Origin: Melioribacteraceae bacterium
GTDB taxonomy: Bacteria; Bacteroidota; Ignavibacteria; Ignavibacteriales; Melioribacteraceae
DNA length: 39,194 nt
Direction: 5' to 3'
Assembly: GCA_021740785.1 (NCBI GenBank)
Contig: JAIOZI010000049.1
Location: 1 to 39,194 of the forward strand
Shown: one piece after another, positions 24,451 to 34,000 of the stretch
Layout of the letters: each line of letters opens with the position of its first letter
How positions within the stretch are numbered: position 1 is the stretch's first letter
The notes under the pieces: model-generated
Database searches by the model: none
Told to the model about the DNA's origin: nothing
The model's input: the letters and a program-made list of their open reading frames with translations, nothing else
Translations under genes and position numbers: made by a program

Positions 24451-26052
24451 TTAAAGGCTCTGTAAGTTTAAGTTGATTTTAACAGTGTCATTTAGATTGA
24501 AAACAACTTCTTTTGTAAAATCATCAAAGTTGGGATTTTTCACTTTCAGGGTGTAAGTCCCGGGTGATACTGCTTTAATTTTATCGAAAGGAGTCTGACC
24601 TAAATAAATTTCGTTTAGATACACATCAGCCCAGGGAAAAACTTTGCAATCCAAATATGAAAAGGAACTGCGCATGTTAATATTTAATGCGCTGATTGAA
24701 TCGGCAGAGATACTGACGGATTTCTCGAGATCCGGAAAATCAGGATGTTTAAAAGTCACATCATAATTTCCTGTTTTCAATTTAAAAGCATCATTGAATG
24801 GTGTAATTCCGTAGGAGCTGTCATTAATCATAACTTCAGTCCAAGGAAAAGATTCGATCTGCAGATACCCGTATTGAATTATTTCTGCGGAATTCTCTAA
24901 CTCGGAATCCGGGATTGAAGAAAATCCTGCTGTATCAATTGAAATATTTTCCTCTGGAATATCTTCTTCATTTTTCAATTGAACGTCTTGAGTTTCATCT
25001 GCCGGTTTATCGGATTCCGTATTTGAATCATTTACCGGAGTTTTCGCAATCTCATTTCCAGGTTCCGGCATCACGGGGTCGGTATTCAAAATATTTTCCG
25101 AATGTGAAAGCGTATCAATACTAGCTAAATCTTTTTTTTGATCATAAGTAAAAACAAAAATCAGGATAACATCGAAAACAATAAACAAAACGAACGCGGC
25201 GGCGTACTTTAATAATGGTTTCTTCTTTTGTTTTTTGGAATCGTCTTCGAGCATGCTTAAAATTTCTTCTGCGTTTTCAGCTCTTTTACCAATTTCCTTA
25301 GCAATTGTATTAGATAAAATCAATGCGATATTCGGTGGAAGTTCTTTGATTTTATCTCTGATCGAATTCTCATCGAAATTAAGAATATTGTTTATCGTCT
25401 CATTAAAATTATTTGCAAGGAACAAATTGTGTTTTGTATAAAGTTCGAAAATCAAAACTCCGGCTGAAAATAAATCGCTCTGTGAAGTTGGAACCTTCCC
25501 GTGTATTTGTTCGGGCGACATATAACAAGGCGTGCCGACGATTGAATCGATGCGTGTTGTGAATTCATCACCGAGTGTAAAGGATAACCCGAAATCCGTA
25601 ATCTTTAATTTAAGGTCATTGTTGATGAGAATGTTCTCAGGTTTCAGGTCGCGATGAACTATATTATGCTTATGAAGATAACTCAGACCGCTGAAAAGCT
25701 GCTTAACTAATTTCAATTTTTTTTCATCAGAAAGATTATCATTTTTAATGTAGTGCCGTAGAGTGCCGGCTTCGAAGTATTCAAAAATTATATAGAGCAA
25801 TTCTGTTTCAATTTTAAACTCAATTAAACGGATAATGTTCGGGTGATTTAGTTTAGATAGAATTCCAGCTTCACGTTTGAAACGACGGACCAGTTCGTCA
25901 TCCTGCACAGCTTTATTCCAAAGAATTTTAACAATTACATCTTTACCATTCTTTAATTCTGTGCAGATAAAGACAGCGCCAGTTTCACTCTTTTTTATGC
26001 ATTGTTTTACTCTGTATTTCCGGTTCAATATTTCAGGAAAATCATCAACCAT
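24451..26052 (-). CDS. Membrane Ser/Thr protein kinase with two PEGA domains
   Basis: The 533-residue product has a Hanks-type kinase domain (about 13-270): ATP-binding Lys42 (VIVKILW), Glu61, catalytic loop HRDLKPEN with Asp135 and Asn140, DFG at Asp153, and GTPCYMSPEQ. The Gly-rich loop is degenerate (CIKKSETGAVF; only the last Gly of GxGxxG remains). A transmembrane helix (FVLFIVFDVILIFVFTY, about 285-302) leads to an acidic linker and two PEGA domains (about 395-460 and 462-530; ESFPWTEVMINDSSYGITP, KVFPWADVYLNEIYLGQTP), predicted periplasmic. The start ATG at 26052 lies within the last codons of the sigma-54 activator gene (8-nt overlap). Confidence 0.95.
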   Translation of the reverse strand: MVDDFPEILNRKYRVKQCIKKSETGAVFICTELKNGKDVIVKILWNKAVQDDELVRRFKREAGILSKLNHPNIIRLIEFKIETELLYIIFEYFEAGTLRHYIKNDNLSDEKKLKLVKQLFSGLSYLHKHNIVHRDLKPENILINNDLKLKITDFGLSFTLGDEFTTRIDSIVGTPCYMSPEQIHGKVPTSQSDLFSAGVLIFELYTKHNLFLANNFNETINNILNFDENSIRDKIKELPPNIALILSNTIAKEIGKRAENAEEILSMLEDDSKKQKKKPLLKYAAAFVLFIVFDVILIFVFTYDQKKDLASIDTLSHSENILNTDPVMPEPGNEIAKTPVNDSNTESDKPADETQDVQLKNEEDIPEENISIDTAGFSSIPDSELENSAEIIQYGYLQIESFPWTEVMINDSSYGITPFNDAFKLKTGNYDVTFKHPDFPDLEKSVSISADSISALNINMRSSFSYLDCKVFPWADVYLNEIYLGQTPFDKIKAVSPGTYTLKVKNPNFDDFTKEVVFNLNDTVKINLNLQSL

Positions 26053-27532
26053 TTTTTTTCTTTTCTATCTCAGCTAGTTTTATATAAATCCATTTTCTCG
26101 ATACACCAAGCGATTCAGCCGCAAGAGTTTTGTTTCCGCCGAATTCTTCAATTCTCTTTACTACAATATTTTTTGTTATCTCGTCCAAGGTTCCGGTATA
26201 AATGTTTTCGTTATGTGTCTCATCTAATTCAATAGCATCGGTTCCAATTTTACCGTTCTCAGCAAAAATCAATGCGCGCTGAATAACGTTAATTAGTTGA
26301 CGCACATTGCCCGGCCAATGATGCTGCTCCAACTTTTTCATCGCCGCTGAATCAATGCTTATATTTCCCTCGCCGATACGTTTAATATAATATTCGGCAA
26401 GCAAAGGAATATCGCCCTGCCGTTCCCGCAGAGTAGGTATTCTTACGGGAAATACATTCAAACGGTAGTATAGGTCCTCTCTAAATTCGCCTTTCTTTAC
26501 AAGGTCACTTAAATTTTTATTCGTTGCGGTAATTATTCTAACATTTATCTTTTTTACTTGTGTATCACCCAGTCTAATTATTTCTTGATTCTCAATCACA
26601 CGCAGGAGTTTTGTCTGCAGCGCCGTTGAAATATCGGCAATTTCATCAAGAAAGAAAGTCCCTTCGTTCGCAACTTCAAGCAGCCCTTTTTTATCCGAAT
26701 TAGCACCGGTAAAAGCTCCTTTTTTATATCCGAACAATTCACTTTCCAAAAGGTTGTCGGGAATTGATCCGCAAAATTGGGCAAGATACGGTTTATCTTT
26801 TCTCTTGCTTAATTTATGTATAGCCCGCGCCACTAAATCCTTCCCGGTTCCGCTTTCCCCGGTTATTAAAACAGTTGCATCGGTTTTAGCTACACGGTGA
26901 ATCAACTTTGCCAAATCTTTCATCGGTTTGCTCTCCCCGATCATGTCGGGAAGATTTACATTTTCTTCAAGTTGGTTTTCCAGGCTGATTTTTTCCAATC
27001 GCAGAAGTTCAATTTCAATAATTCTATCGAGCGCGATTGAGATCAACCGGGAAAAAAGTTCAAGCATCACGAGATTCTGTTTGGTGAACTTCTCCCTGAA
27101 CTTTTGACTATCCGCAATTATAATTCCCCATATTTCCTTTTCATGAAATACGGGAACACCGATCACAGATTTAATTCCGCTTATGCGTACACTTTCAAAT
27201 TTTGATAGATCCGGCTGCTGCTGTACATCATGATACATAATCGGTTTTTTTGAATTTAAAACCTCTTTTAAAATTCCCGATGAAAATTCATTGAGACTTG
27301 TAATTGTTTCCTGCTTAATGTTGCGGGCGGCAATTATTGTGAAATCATTATTTACATTGTTGTATCTTGCAAATAATCCTCGTTCGGCATCAATTGCTTT
27401 TACAACCTGATCCAGTGCTTCTTCAATCAGTGCATCTTGATAGATTAAAGAATGAAGGGTCTGAGTGAATTTATAGACAGCTTCAAACTGTTCTTTAGTC
27501 GGAGCTTTTATTTGATCAATGATGTCGTTCAT
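26045..27532 (-). CDS. GAF-domain sigma-54-dependent transcription activator
   Basis: The 495-residue enhancer-binding protein has a GAF domain (about 20-175), a AAA+ sigma-54 interaction domain with Walker A GESGTGK (225-231), the sigma-54-contacting GAFTGA loop (272-277) and Walker B GTFFLDE (291-297), and a C-terminal Fis-type helix-turn-helix (NKTLAAESLGVSRKWIYIKL). There is no receiver domain, so control should come through the GAF ligand or another partner. It lies 9 bp after the lipoprotein gene and overlaps the Ser/Thr kinase gene by 8 nt, which points to functional coupling with that kinase. Target promoters unknown. Confidence 0.96.
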   Translation of the reverse strand: MNDIIDQIKAPTKEQFEAVYKFTQTLHSLIYQDALIEEALDQVVKAIDAERGLFARYNNVNNDFTIIAARNIKQETITSLNEFSSGILKEVLNSKKPIMYHDVQQQPDLSKFESVRISGIKSVIGVPVFHEKEIWGIIIADSQKFREKFTKQNLVMLELFSRLISIALDRIIEIELLRLEKISLENQLEENVNLPDMIGESKPMKDLAKLIHRVAKTDATVLITGESGTGKDLVARAIHKLSKRKDKPYLAQFCGSIPDNLLESELFGYKKGAFTGANSDKKGLLEVANEGTFFLDEIADISTALQTKLLRVIENQEIIRLGDTQVKKINVRIITATNKNLSDLVKKGEFREDLYYRLNVFPVRIPTLRERQGDIPLLAEYYIKRIGEGNISIDSAAMKKLEQHHWPGNVRQLINVIQRALIFAENGKIGTDAIELDETHNENIYTGTLDEITKNIVVKRIEEFGGNKTLAAESLGVSRKWIYIKLAEIEKKKNG

Positions 27533-27541
27533 AATTTTTTG

Positions 27542-28504
27542 TTACTCTATAATAAATGTTGCCGGTTTAGATCTAGTGCTGTTGTTGAACTCATCAATGC
27601 ACCAGATCACCCAAAAATACGTACCCGGATTTATGTTTTTTGTAAAATCAAATTGAATTTCCGATGAAGGAATAAAATCTTCAGACCAATATAATTCAGC
27701 GGTTACATCAACAAGAAAAATCTCAAGTTTATATCTAAAATTGAATCCCGGCAGAAACCGTTTCCATTCTATTGAAAAAGGTAATGAAACAATCTCGTTA
27801 TTTGATGGTGCGGTATACTCAATTTCCTGCTTTATAATTCTTTTAATAATTGAAGAGCCAACGTCGAAAGTCAGCCCGTTTTTATCCACAACATTAATTT
27901 GAAAATTCTTGCCCACAGTTTGATCAATACTTTTCAAGCCAAGTTCTTCAATAGAAAAGCTATTCTCGTACCAATCCGATGCAAAGTTATACAGCAGCAG
28001 TTCATTTATATCGAGATCTTCACTTATAAAGAAGACCGAATCGATATCGTTTTCACTATCGAATAAGTCTGCTTTAACTTCAACAAAGTACGATTGCAAG
28101 TTGGGGTGTCGATTAATAACACTTGAGTTCAAAATAAGCGAATCAATTCTGGGCTTTGCGTTCAAGAAAAATTCCCTGTTGATTTTACTGCTGTTATTCC
28201 AATTAATGTAAGAGGAATCCATGCTGAAGTTTTCCTTTTCAACATAAAGCCAGCCGTTAATCTTAGTGGTGGTTTCAATATTAAAGTTTCCTGAAGAGTT
28301 TGTGTAAACAACTTGGTTGGAATTTGCAAATGTGATTTTTGCCGCAGAAACCGGCGCCCTGGGAATACTGACTGTCTTAACTGATCCGGTGATGATTGCA
28401 AATACATTATCGGGATTGTTGGGATCAAGCGGATTTTCACGCGGGGCATCGCATGAAAAAATGACCAAGATTGATAATAATATAATTGCCGCTCTCATTT
28501 TCAT
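27542..28504 (-). CDS. Lipoprotein with carboxypeptidase-regulatory-like and Ig-like domains
   Basis: The 320-residue product has a lipobox (LLSILVIFSC, Cys18) and 'DAPRENPLDPNNPDN', a typical start of FCB-group envelope lipoproteins. About residues 38-110 form a CarboxypepD_reg-like sandwich (ITGSVKTVSIPRAPVSAAKI). Two beta-rich stretches follow, the last (about 235-320) fibronectin-like (PFSIEWKRFLPGFNFRYKLEI ... PGTYFWVIWCIDE). It is the first gene of the five-gene signalling operon and could be its envelope sensor. No T9SS domain. Confidence 0.85.
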   Translation of the reverse strand: MKMRAAIILLSILVIFSCDAPRENPLDPNNPDNVFAIITGSVKTVSIPRAPVSAAKITFANSNQVVYTNSSGNFNIETTTKINGWLYVEKENFSMDSSYINWNNSSKINREFFLNAKPRIDSLILNSSVINRHPNLQSYFVEVKADLFDSENDIDSVFFISEDLDINELLLYNFASDWYENSFSIEELGLKSIDQTVGKNFQINVVDKNGLTFDVGSSIIKRIIKQEIEYTAPSNNEIVSLPFSIEWKRFLPGFNFRYKLEIFLVDVTAELYWSEDFIPSSEIQFDFTKNINPGTYFWVIWCIDEFNNSTRSKPATFIIE

Positions 28505-28611
28505 AGTTAAATTATTTTGTCTGATGAAAATATAAAAAATGAACAGTACTTAAAAATAATGATGATATAAATCAAAGTTAAGATAATACTAATAAAATTG
28601 TTTGATCAAAT

Positions 28612-30540
28612 TTATCTGCCGGCTGAAATTAAATTGGGAAGTGCAGCGGGCGAATATTTGTTTAGTAAATATGTTGTAGATAGATAACTCTTAAGATCGT
28701 TAAGATTCAGATAAACTTTTGATAAATAAAATAGCGATATGCAATTCAACGGATCTAGTTCAACGGACTTTTTGAGATTTTCTTTCGCTGTTTCCATATT
28801 TCCTGCATGAAAATTTGAATAACCGATTATAGAATATGCGTAGGAATTATAGACCGTGCATAATTCAATCATTTTATTTGCAGTCATCTCAATTTCCTGA
28901 AGTAGAAGGGAATTTTTAGTCTCGAGATATTTTAGAAAAAGATTATTTGCAACGATATAATATTTCACAAATTCGGTTCGGCAAACATCGGGAACAGACC
29001 CGGTGGATAATGGAATTTCGCGCCGGGTAAAGATTGGCAAGTTAACATTTAATTCACGCGAATAAATTAATTGGGGATAGTAATATTTTATAAATTCCTT
29101 TCTTGAAAAAATCGCTGCTTCTGCATAAGCCGAGGGTTTTGCTCCTGCCGGGAAGATTATGAAATCGGGTTCTCTTGATAAAACATAATCAATATTGTAT
29201 TTGCGCTCGCGCCATGCAATGGGAAGCGAATCATCAATTCCCTCAATTTCTTTTGGATTGTTTGCAATATATTTATCTGTTAAGCCGATGAAATCAATTA
29301 CTTCTGCCGAAGAATAATAAGAAAAAGCTCCGATGGTTGAAAGTGCCGCGGCAACCCGTTTTTTGCTTTTCTCTGATTCTTCTTTTATGAATTGAGCGTA
29401 GATACTCATCTTTTTTACTAGTCCAAGCTCATGCCTCTTATTTTTAATTATTAGAGGTAATTCCGATTTATAGGAAACTATACTTAACGGGATTATTACG
29501 ATAATAATGATTACGACTGCAACTCGTCCTAGAACTTTACTGCTGTTGAAAATATAATTGAGTGACTTTGAAAACAGAATAAAGAATAAAGGTAAAACAG
29601 GCAGATAATACCTGTGATGCGGTAGAACATCACCGCCGAATAATGTGATTATAAATGTATATCCGAACGCAGTGAAGAGTAATAATAAAAGCTCTTTCTG
29701 CCGCACTATTTTCTTTATAAAGATGAATGCAGGAGCAAGAATTAAACCGAATAATAAATTGTATTTGAAACTTTGATAGAAGTAAGTAATACCGCGTGTT
29801 AAGTAATGTTCTCCCACACCGCTTTTTGCATATAATGTATTCGGCAGCAGATTGTCGTAATAATAATATCTCACAAAGATTGTAAGAATCATTGGCATAA
29901 TAAAGAGAACATTTGTGAATAAGAATCCTTTTGAAAATACTTTTTCACGATCAAAAATAATTGTGAATATTACCAATAATGCGTAAAGAAGTAATCCTTC
30001 GGGACGCGTAACCGAAAGTAAATACAACACTAAAGCTAAAAGAAAATCCGGTTTGTTGTTCCTTTGATTTTTAATATAAAGCTTGACGGTTATTAAGAAT
30101 AGCAGCATAAAAAGAGAGGTCTCCATTCCGCTTATCGACCAGTAATGAAAGCCGCCTGTAAGAGCCAATAGAATAACCGGCAGGATATTGTAAAATAAGC
30201 TTCTCGAAGGATTTTGATCTTCCGAAACTTTAATTGATTCTGATAATTTTAAGACTGCCGCTAGAACTAAAATTCCGAAAAACATCGAAAGCATTTGGCT
30301 GCCGGTTACCGGGTCAATTTTTAGCGCAAGTATGATTGTCAATAACATTAACCAGGAGATACTTGAATAACCCTCGACCATTTCTCCGCTGTTGAATACA
30401 AATCCGTTTCCATTTAAGAAATTATCCGCATACCGAAGGAATATGAATGTGTCGTCTTGAACGAAATTTATTTCTAAAGATAGAATAATAAATAAAATGG
30501 CTGCGGCGAATACGAGTATATATGAAACTCTTCTAATCAT
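28612..30540 (-). CDS. GT-C membrane glycosyltransferase with C-terminal TPR
   Basis: The 642-residue product (ATG at 30540 preferred; a GTG two codons upstream is possible) has about ten to eleven transmembrane helices in the first 370 residues. The first periplasmic loop carries Asp29-Asp30 and 'DDTFIFLRYADNFLNGNG ... EGYSSISWL', a pattern shared with GT-C glycosyltransferases that use polyprenyl-phosphate sugars, such as the AftB-like group. A soluble domain (about 390-560) and a TPR-like pair (AGNMETAKENLKKSVELDPLN) follow. It likely transfers a sugar on the outer face of the inner membrane. Substrate unknown. The gap to the operon start downstream is 107 bp. Confidence 0.85.
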   Translation of the reverse strand: MIRRVSYILVFAAAILFIILSLEINFVQDDTFIFLRYADNFLNGNGFVFNSGEMVEGYSSISWLMLLTIILALKIDPVTGSQMLSMFFGILVLAAVLKLSESIKVSEDQNPSRSLFYNILPVILLALTGGFHYWSISGMETSLFMLLFLITVKLYIKNQRNNKPDFLLALVLYLLSVTRPEGLLLYALLVIFTIIFDREKVFSKGFLFTNVLFIMPMILTIFVRYYYYDNLLPNTLYAKSGVGEHYLTRGITYFYQSFKYNLLFGLILAPAFIFIKKIVRQKELLLLLFTAFGYTFIITLFGGDVLPHHRYYLPVLPLFFILFSKSLNYIFNSSKVLGRVAVVIIIIVIIPLSIVSYKSELPLIIKNKRHELGLVKKMSIYAQFIKEESEKSKKRVAAALSTIGAFSYYSSAEVIDFIGLTDKYIANNPKEIEGIDDSLPIAWRERKYNIDYVLSREPDFIIFPAGAKPSAYAEAAIFSRKEFIKYYYPQLIYSRELNVNLPIFTRREIPLSTGSVPDVCRTEFVKYYIVANNLFLKYLETKNSLLLQEIEMTANKMIELCTVYNSYAYSIIGYSNFHAGNMETAKENLKKSVELDPLNCISLFYLSKVYLNLNDLKSYLSTTYLLNKYSPAALPNLISAGR

Positions 30541-30664
30541 TACCACTACAAGTTAAATTGAGATATATGAAAATAGTTACAAAATGAATAAAGTAAAAAT
30601 TAGATTAACTGCTTAAGTGTGAAAATCACATAAGTTTTCGTTATTGAGTTATTGCCCCCATGCG

Positions 30665-30743
30665 GACTTCGAGCTCCCCCCTTCGCTAATATTTATCAGC
30701 CGTATTAATTAGTAAAGGTTAGCTTCGGGGGACAGGTCGAAGG
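30665..30743. repeat. Imperfect inverted-repeat element
   Basis: The left arm (about 30666-30695, ACTTCGAGCTCCCCCCTTCG...) and the right arm (about 30713-30743, ...TTAGCTTCGGGGGACAGGTCG) are imperfectly complementary over some 30 bp with a 17-nt centre. No coding capacity; it looks like a dispersed hairpin repeat. Confidence 0.5.
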
Positions 30744-30744
30744 A

Positions 30745-30776
30745 TTCAGTTATTGGGTTATTCAGTTATTGGGTTA
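30745..30776. repeat. Two perfect tandem 16-bp units
   Basis: TTCAGTTATTGGGTTA is repeated exactly twice. The same GTTATTGGGTTATT core recurs at 30944-30991 and in weaker form near 30640. Confidence 0.85.
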
Positions 30777-30840
30777 TTAATACCTTAACACTAATGTTCA
30801 TGTAATATTTGGCAGAATATTAATGAGACAAATAAAACGA

Positions 30841-30909
30841 TAGAATGGCTGAATGAAGATGAATGGATGAATGTTTTTCATTCAAACATACAACCATTCA
30901 ATCATTCTA
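30841..30909. repeat. Imperfect long hairpin of GAATG-type units
   Basis: The arms run 30841-30873 (TAGAATGGCTGAATG...) and 30879-30909 (...CATTCAATCATTCTA), an imperfect inverted repeat around a T-rich centre. Confidence 0.55.
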
Positions 30910-30943
30910 ATGTGATAATTTGGTTCTGGCTTGTCCAGGTTAG

Positions 30944-30991
30944 GTTATTGGGTTATTAAGTTATTGGGTTCTTAAGTTGTTGGTTTATTTA
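30944..30991. repeat. Three tandem 16-bp units, degenerating
   Basis: The units are GTTATTGGGTTATTAA, GTTATTGGGTTCTTAA and GTTGTTGGTTTATTTA. They share the core of the 30745-30776 repeat. Confidence 0.8.
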
Positions 30992-31016
30992 TGTGGCGTT
31001 GTTTGAAGGTATCGTT

Positions 31017-31052
31017 AAAAAAAAACCGCTCCAGCAATAAATGTTGGAACGG
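31017..31052 (-). terminator. Rho-independent terminator of the 31085-36361 gene
   Basis: On the minus strand the stem CCGTTCCAACA, loop TTTAT and TGCTGGAGCGG (one mismatch, one wobble) are followed by nine T residues. It lies about 32 bp past the stop codon. Confidence 0.8.
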
Positions 31053-31084
31053 TATTAAATGGTGTTCTATGCTTCGGGTCAATA

Positions 31085-34000
31085 TTATTTCAAGAGAATC
31101 ATTTTCTTAATACCGGAATAACTGCCTGCTTTCAATTTATAGATATACACACCGCTGGCGAGATTTGCACCGTCGAATTCAATTTCGTAATTACCCGGTG
31201 ATTTTGGTTCGTTGACTAATGCAGCGACTTTGTTACCGAGTATATCATAAATTATTAGACTTACATTTTCACGCTCCGTATTTCTTGAAAAGGCTGATGA
31301 TGGAATTGTGAATCTAATTTTTGTTGCCGGGTTAAACGGATTAGGATAATTTTGTGCGAGTGAAAATTTATCCGGCATTTCCGAGACATCCAAGTTTGTT
31401 GTAAAATCGACTAGGCATGAATCAAATTTTGTTAATTCAGCAGCCTCGTTAAGGCGCATTCTATCGTAATAAACCAACGTATTATTATTCGAGCTGGAAT
31501 CGATTTTAGAGAAATTAAACGTCATCATTGTTCCGTTTAGATCAACACCATTAGAAGATGCAGCCGCAAAATTGAGCATTTCATTCCCGGTTGTATCCTG
31601 AATTACAAATCCATCAAGTTCACTGCTAAAATTAACATTTTCGAATTGCAGAATTGAAGTGTCGTACTTAATGCTTCCTTCGAATGAATAAACATTATTG
31701 GAATTATTAACAGTTACAGGTACGGCAATAACAGGTTCGTTTCCGTCAACATAATCGGGCAGTTCAATTGTTCCATCCGGGAAAATATTAAACGGATGCG
31801 GGAGAGAGTCTATGAGTTCAGCCGTGTACTGCAGAATAATTGATGCATCCATTGCCGAGATTGTTTCATCGATAGTTACATCGGCATTTAATTGCTGCTG
31901 CAAATTGAAGGGCGGATATGCCCCGATTAAATGTTTCAGAATAACAGTTGCATCATAAGGTTGAACCTGCGAGTTCAAATCGACATCACCGTAAAATGGT
32001 TCAAGAATTTGTACCGAGCCGTTCTTAATTCCCACGTCATAAATCCCTGTATCAATCAACACGGAATCAATTAGTACAGGAACAGTGCCTGAACTGTTTT
32101 CCATGACTAAAAACTTAAGAGAGAATAATTTACCGGAAGAATCAATATCCGATGCCGAAGCAAAAGATATCTTTATAAGCGAGTCCTGATCATTAACAAC
32201 GAATTCACTGTTGAATTGTGACAGGATACCGCTTGATGTATCGGCATCAAGAAAATCGAGTTGATTATAAAAACCGGTTACATTAATTAACCCGGAGCTG
32301 AAACTTACCGCATCAAATATTTGCAGATCGAAATCAAGAGAAACCGTATCGCCGGGTACTCCGATTTTATCATCAACCGAGAGATAAAAATTATTTAATG
32401 TAATGTCATCGGATATTGTGAAAACCGCATCGGATATATCCATGTTGGAATTATCATCGGCATCATAAATTTTTACTTTGCATAAATTCGAAGGGATGTT
32501 CGGAACAATCCACTGATAGCTGTTTGCCGCTGCATCAACCGGACCTGCAATCGGGATCCAATTACTGCCGTCATCAACTGAAAATTCAAGAAATACATTT
32601 GCGGTTTCTTCTGATGAATTAATTTTTGAGTTCTTCTTTTTCTTCCCGGTATATTGAATTGCATCTTTATTGAGGAGTGCGCTGCCGCCGGTCGACCAGT
32701 TGATATCATATTTTGATCCGACACTCAATGTATCGCCGCCGTTCGGCGTAATTATCGTTAAAGACTGCACAGTCGAGTTAATCGTAAAAGGAGCTTCGGA
32801 AGAATCAACCAAACCAGCATCATACGTATCGTATATTTTAATCAAGCAATTCCCCGACGGAGTGTTCGGAACCTGCCAATTATAATTTCCGACAGAAGCG
32901 GGAAACCCGCTTATTACCTGCGACCACGTATTTCCCCCGTCAATACTGTATTCAATTTTGACCTGGTAAATGTTTGCCTCTTCCCAGGTAATTGGATATA
33001 TATCATTATAATTAAGAACTTCACCACCGTTAGGGGAAGTTAAATCAAGAACCGGTGTAGGATCATAAATAGTGAACTTATTATTTGAAATATCATAAAG
33101 CGCAGGATTATCAACGCTGGAAACTCTCACAAGGCATTCACTCGAAGGTGTATTCGGAACGTTCCATAGAAAATCAGAAGCTGAACTTACCGAAGACACA
33201 ACTTCGCTCCATGTATTCCCGTTATTGGTAGAATAATCAATTTTAATATAGTCGATACCAACTGCATCAAAGGTAATATTGTGTTCGGTTTCAACTCTCC
33301 AGTATTCCCATCCGTTAGGCGAAGTTACGGTAATCATAGGTGTTTCGTCACCGGTATATTTTAATACTTTCGTATTAGTCATCGCATATGTTGTGTAATT
33401 ATCAAGGGTAAATAACTTGGAAATTGAATTGTTGTAAATACCGTTGGTTCTGTAATTCCAGGTCAATCCGCCATCGGTTGTTTGAATAGTGATTGCCTCA
33501 CTGTGGAAAACGCCATCAACCTCAACACTTATAAAGCCTGAAATCCAGCCGAAGTCTTCATCAATAAAACTAATATCCCGCGGATAGAAATTTAATCCAC
33601 CTCTATTATTCCATGTCTCTCCGCCGTCAGTAGTTTTAAGTATACGATAAGCGTTAATTGCATACCCAACATTATCAGAAACAAAGGAAATCTTTTTAAC
33701 CCCGTGCAAACTATAACCAAAGCTAGTTTTCTCCCATGAATATCCCCCGTCGGTTGTTTTATAAAAGAATTGTTCATTGATATCCTCAGCGGGATAATCC
33801 AAAATAAAATAACCGTTTTGATCTGAAGGAATCTCAATGTCAACAATATCATGACTTTCATCAAGATATACATCAGTCCATATCTCCCCGCCGTCGGTAG
33901 ACATTAAAAGAGCTCCGTTATCACCGCCGATAAATGTATTAATACTATTTTCGGCAATGCAGGTTAAATCTTCGTTAACAAAAGTGGTGGCTTCAATCCA

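Larger units (their letters stand above)
30541..31084. other. Repeat-rich intergenic region
   Basis: This 544-bp gap contains four unrelated kinds of repetitive DNA (see separate entries) and the terminator of the 31085-36361 gene. I find no gene in it. 30541-30635 would hold the promoter of the glycosyltransferase gene. Confidence 0.7.

Noticed and set aside
30745-30991. Possible CRISPR array from the 16-bp repeats
   Set aside because: Units are too short, mostly directly adjacent with no regular spacers, and no cas genes are present.
31262-31300. Palindrome search in the extended sorting-domain loop of the giant cargo gene (SSAFSRNTERENVS)
   Set aside because: The loop is long like the palindrome-bearing ones, but only 5-bp ends (TTTTC/GAAAA) pair, so insertion cannot be supported from this sequence.
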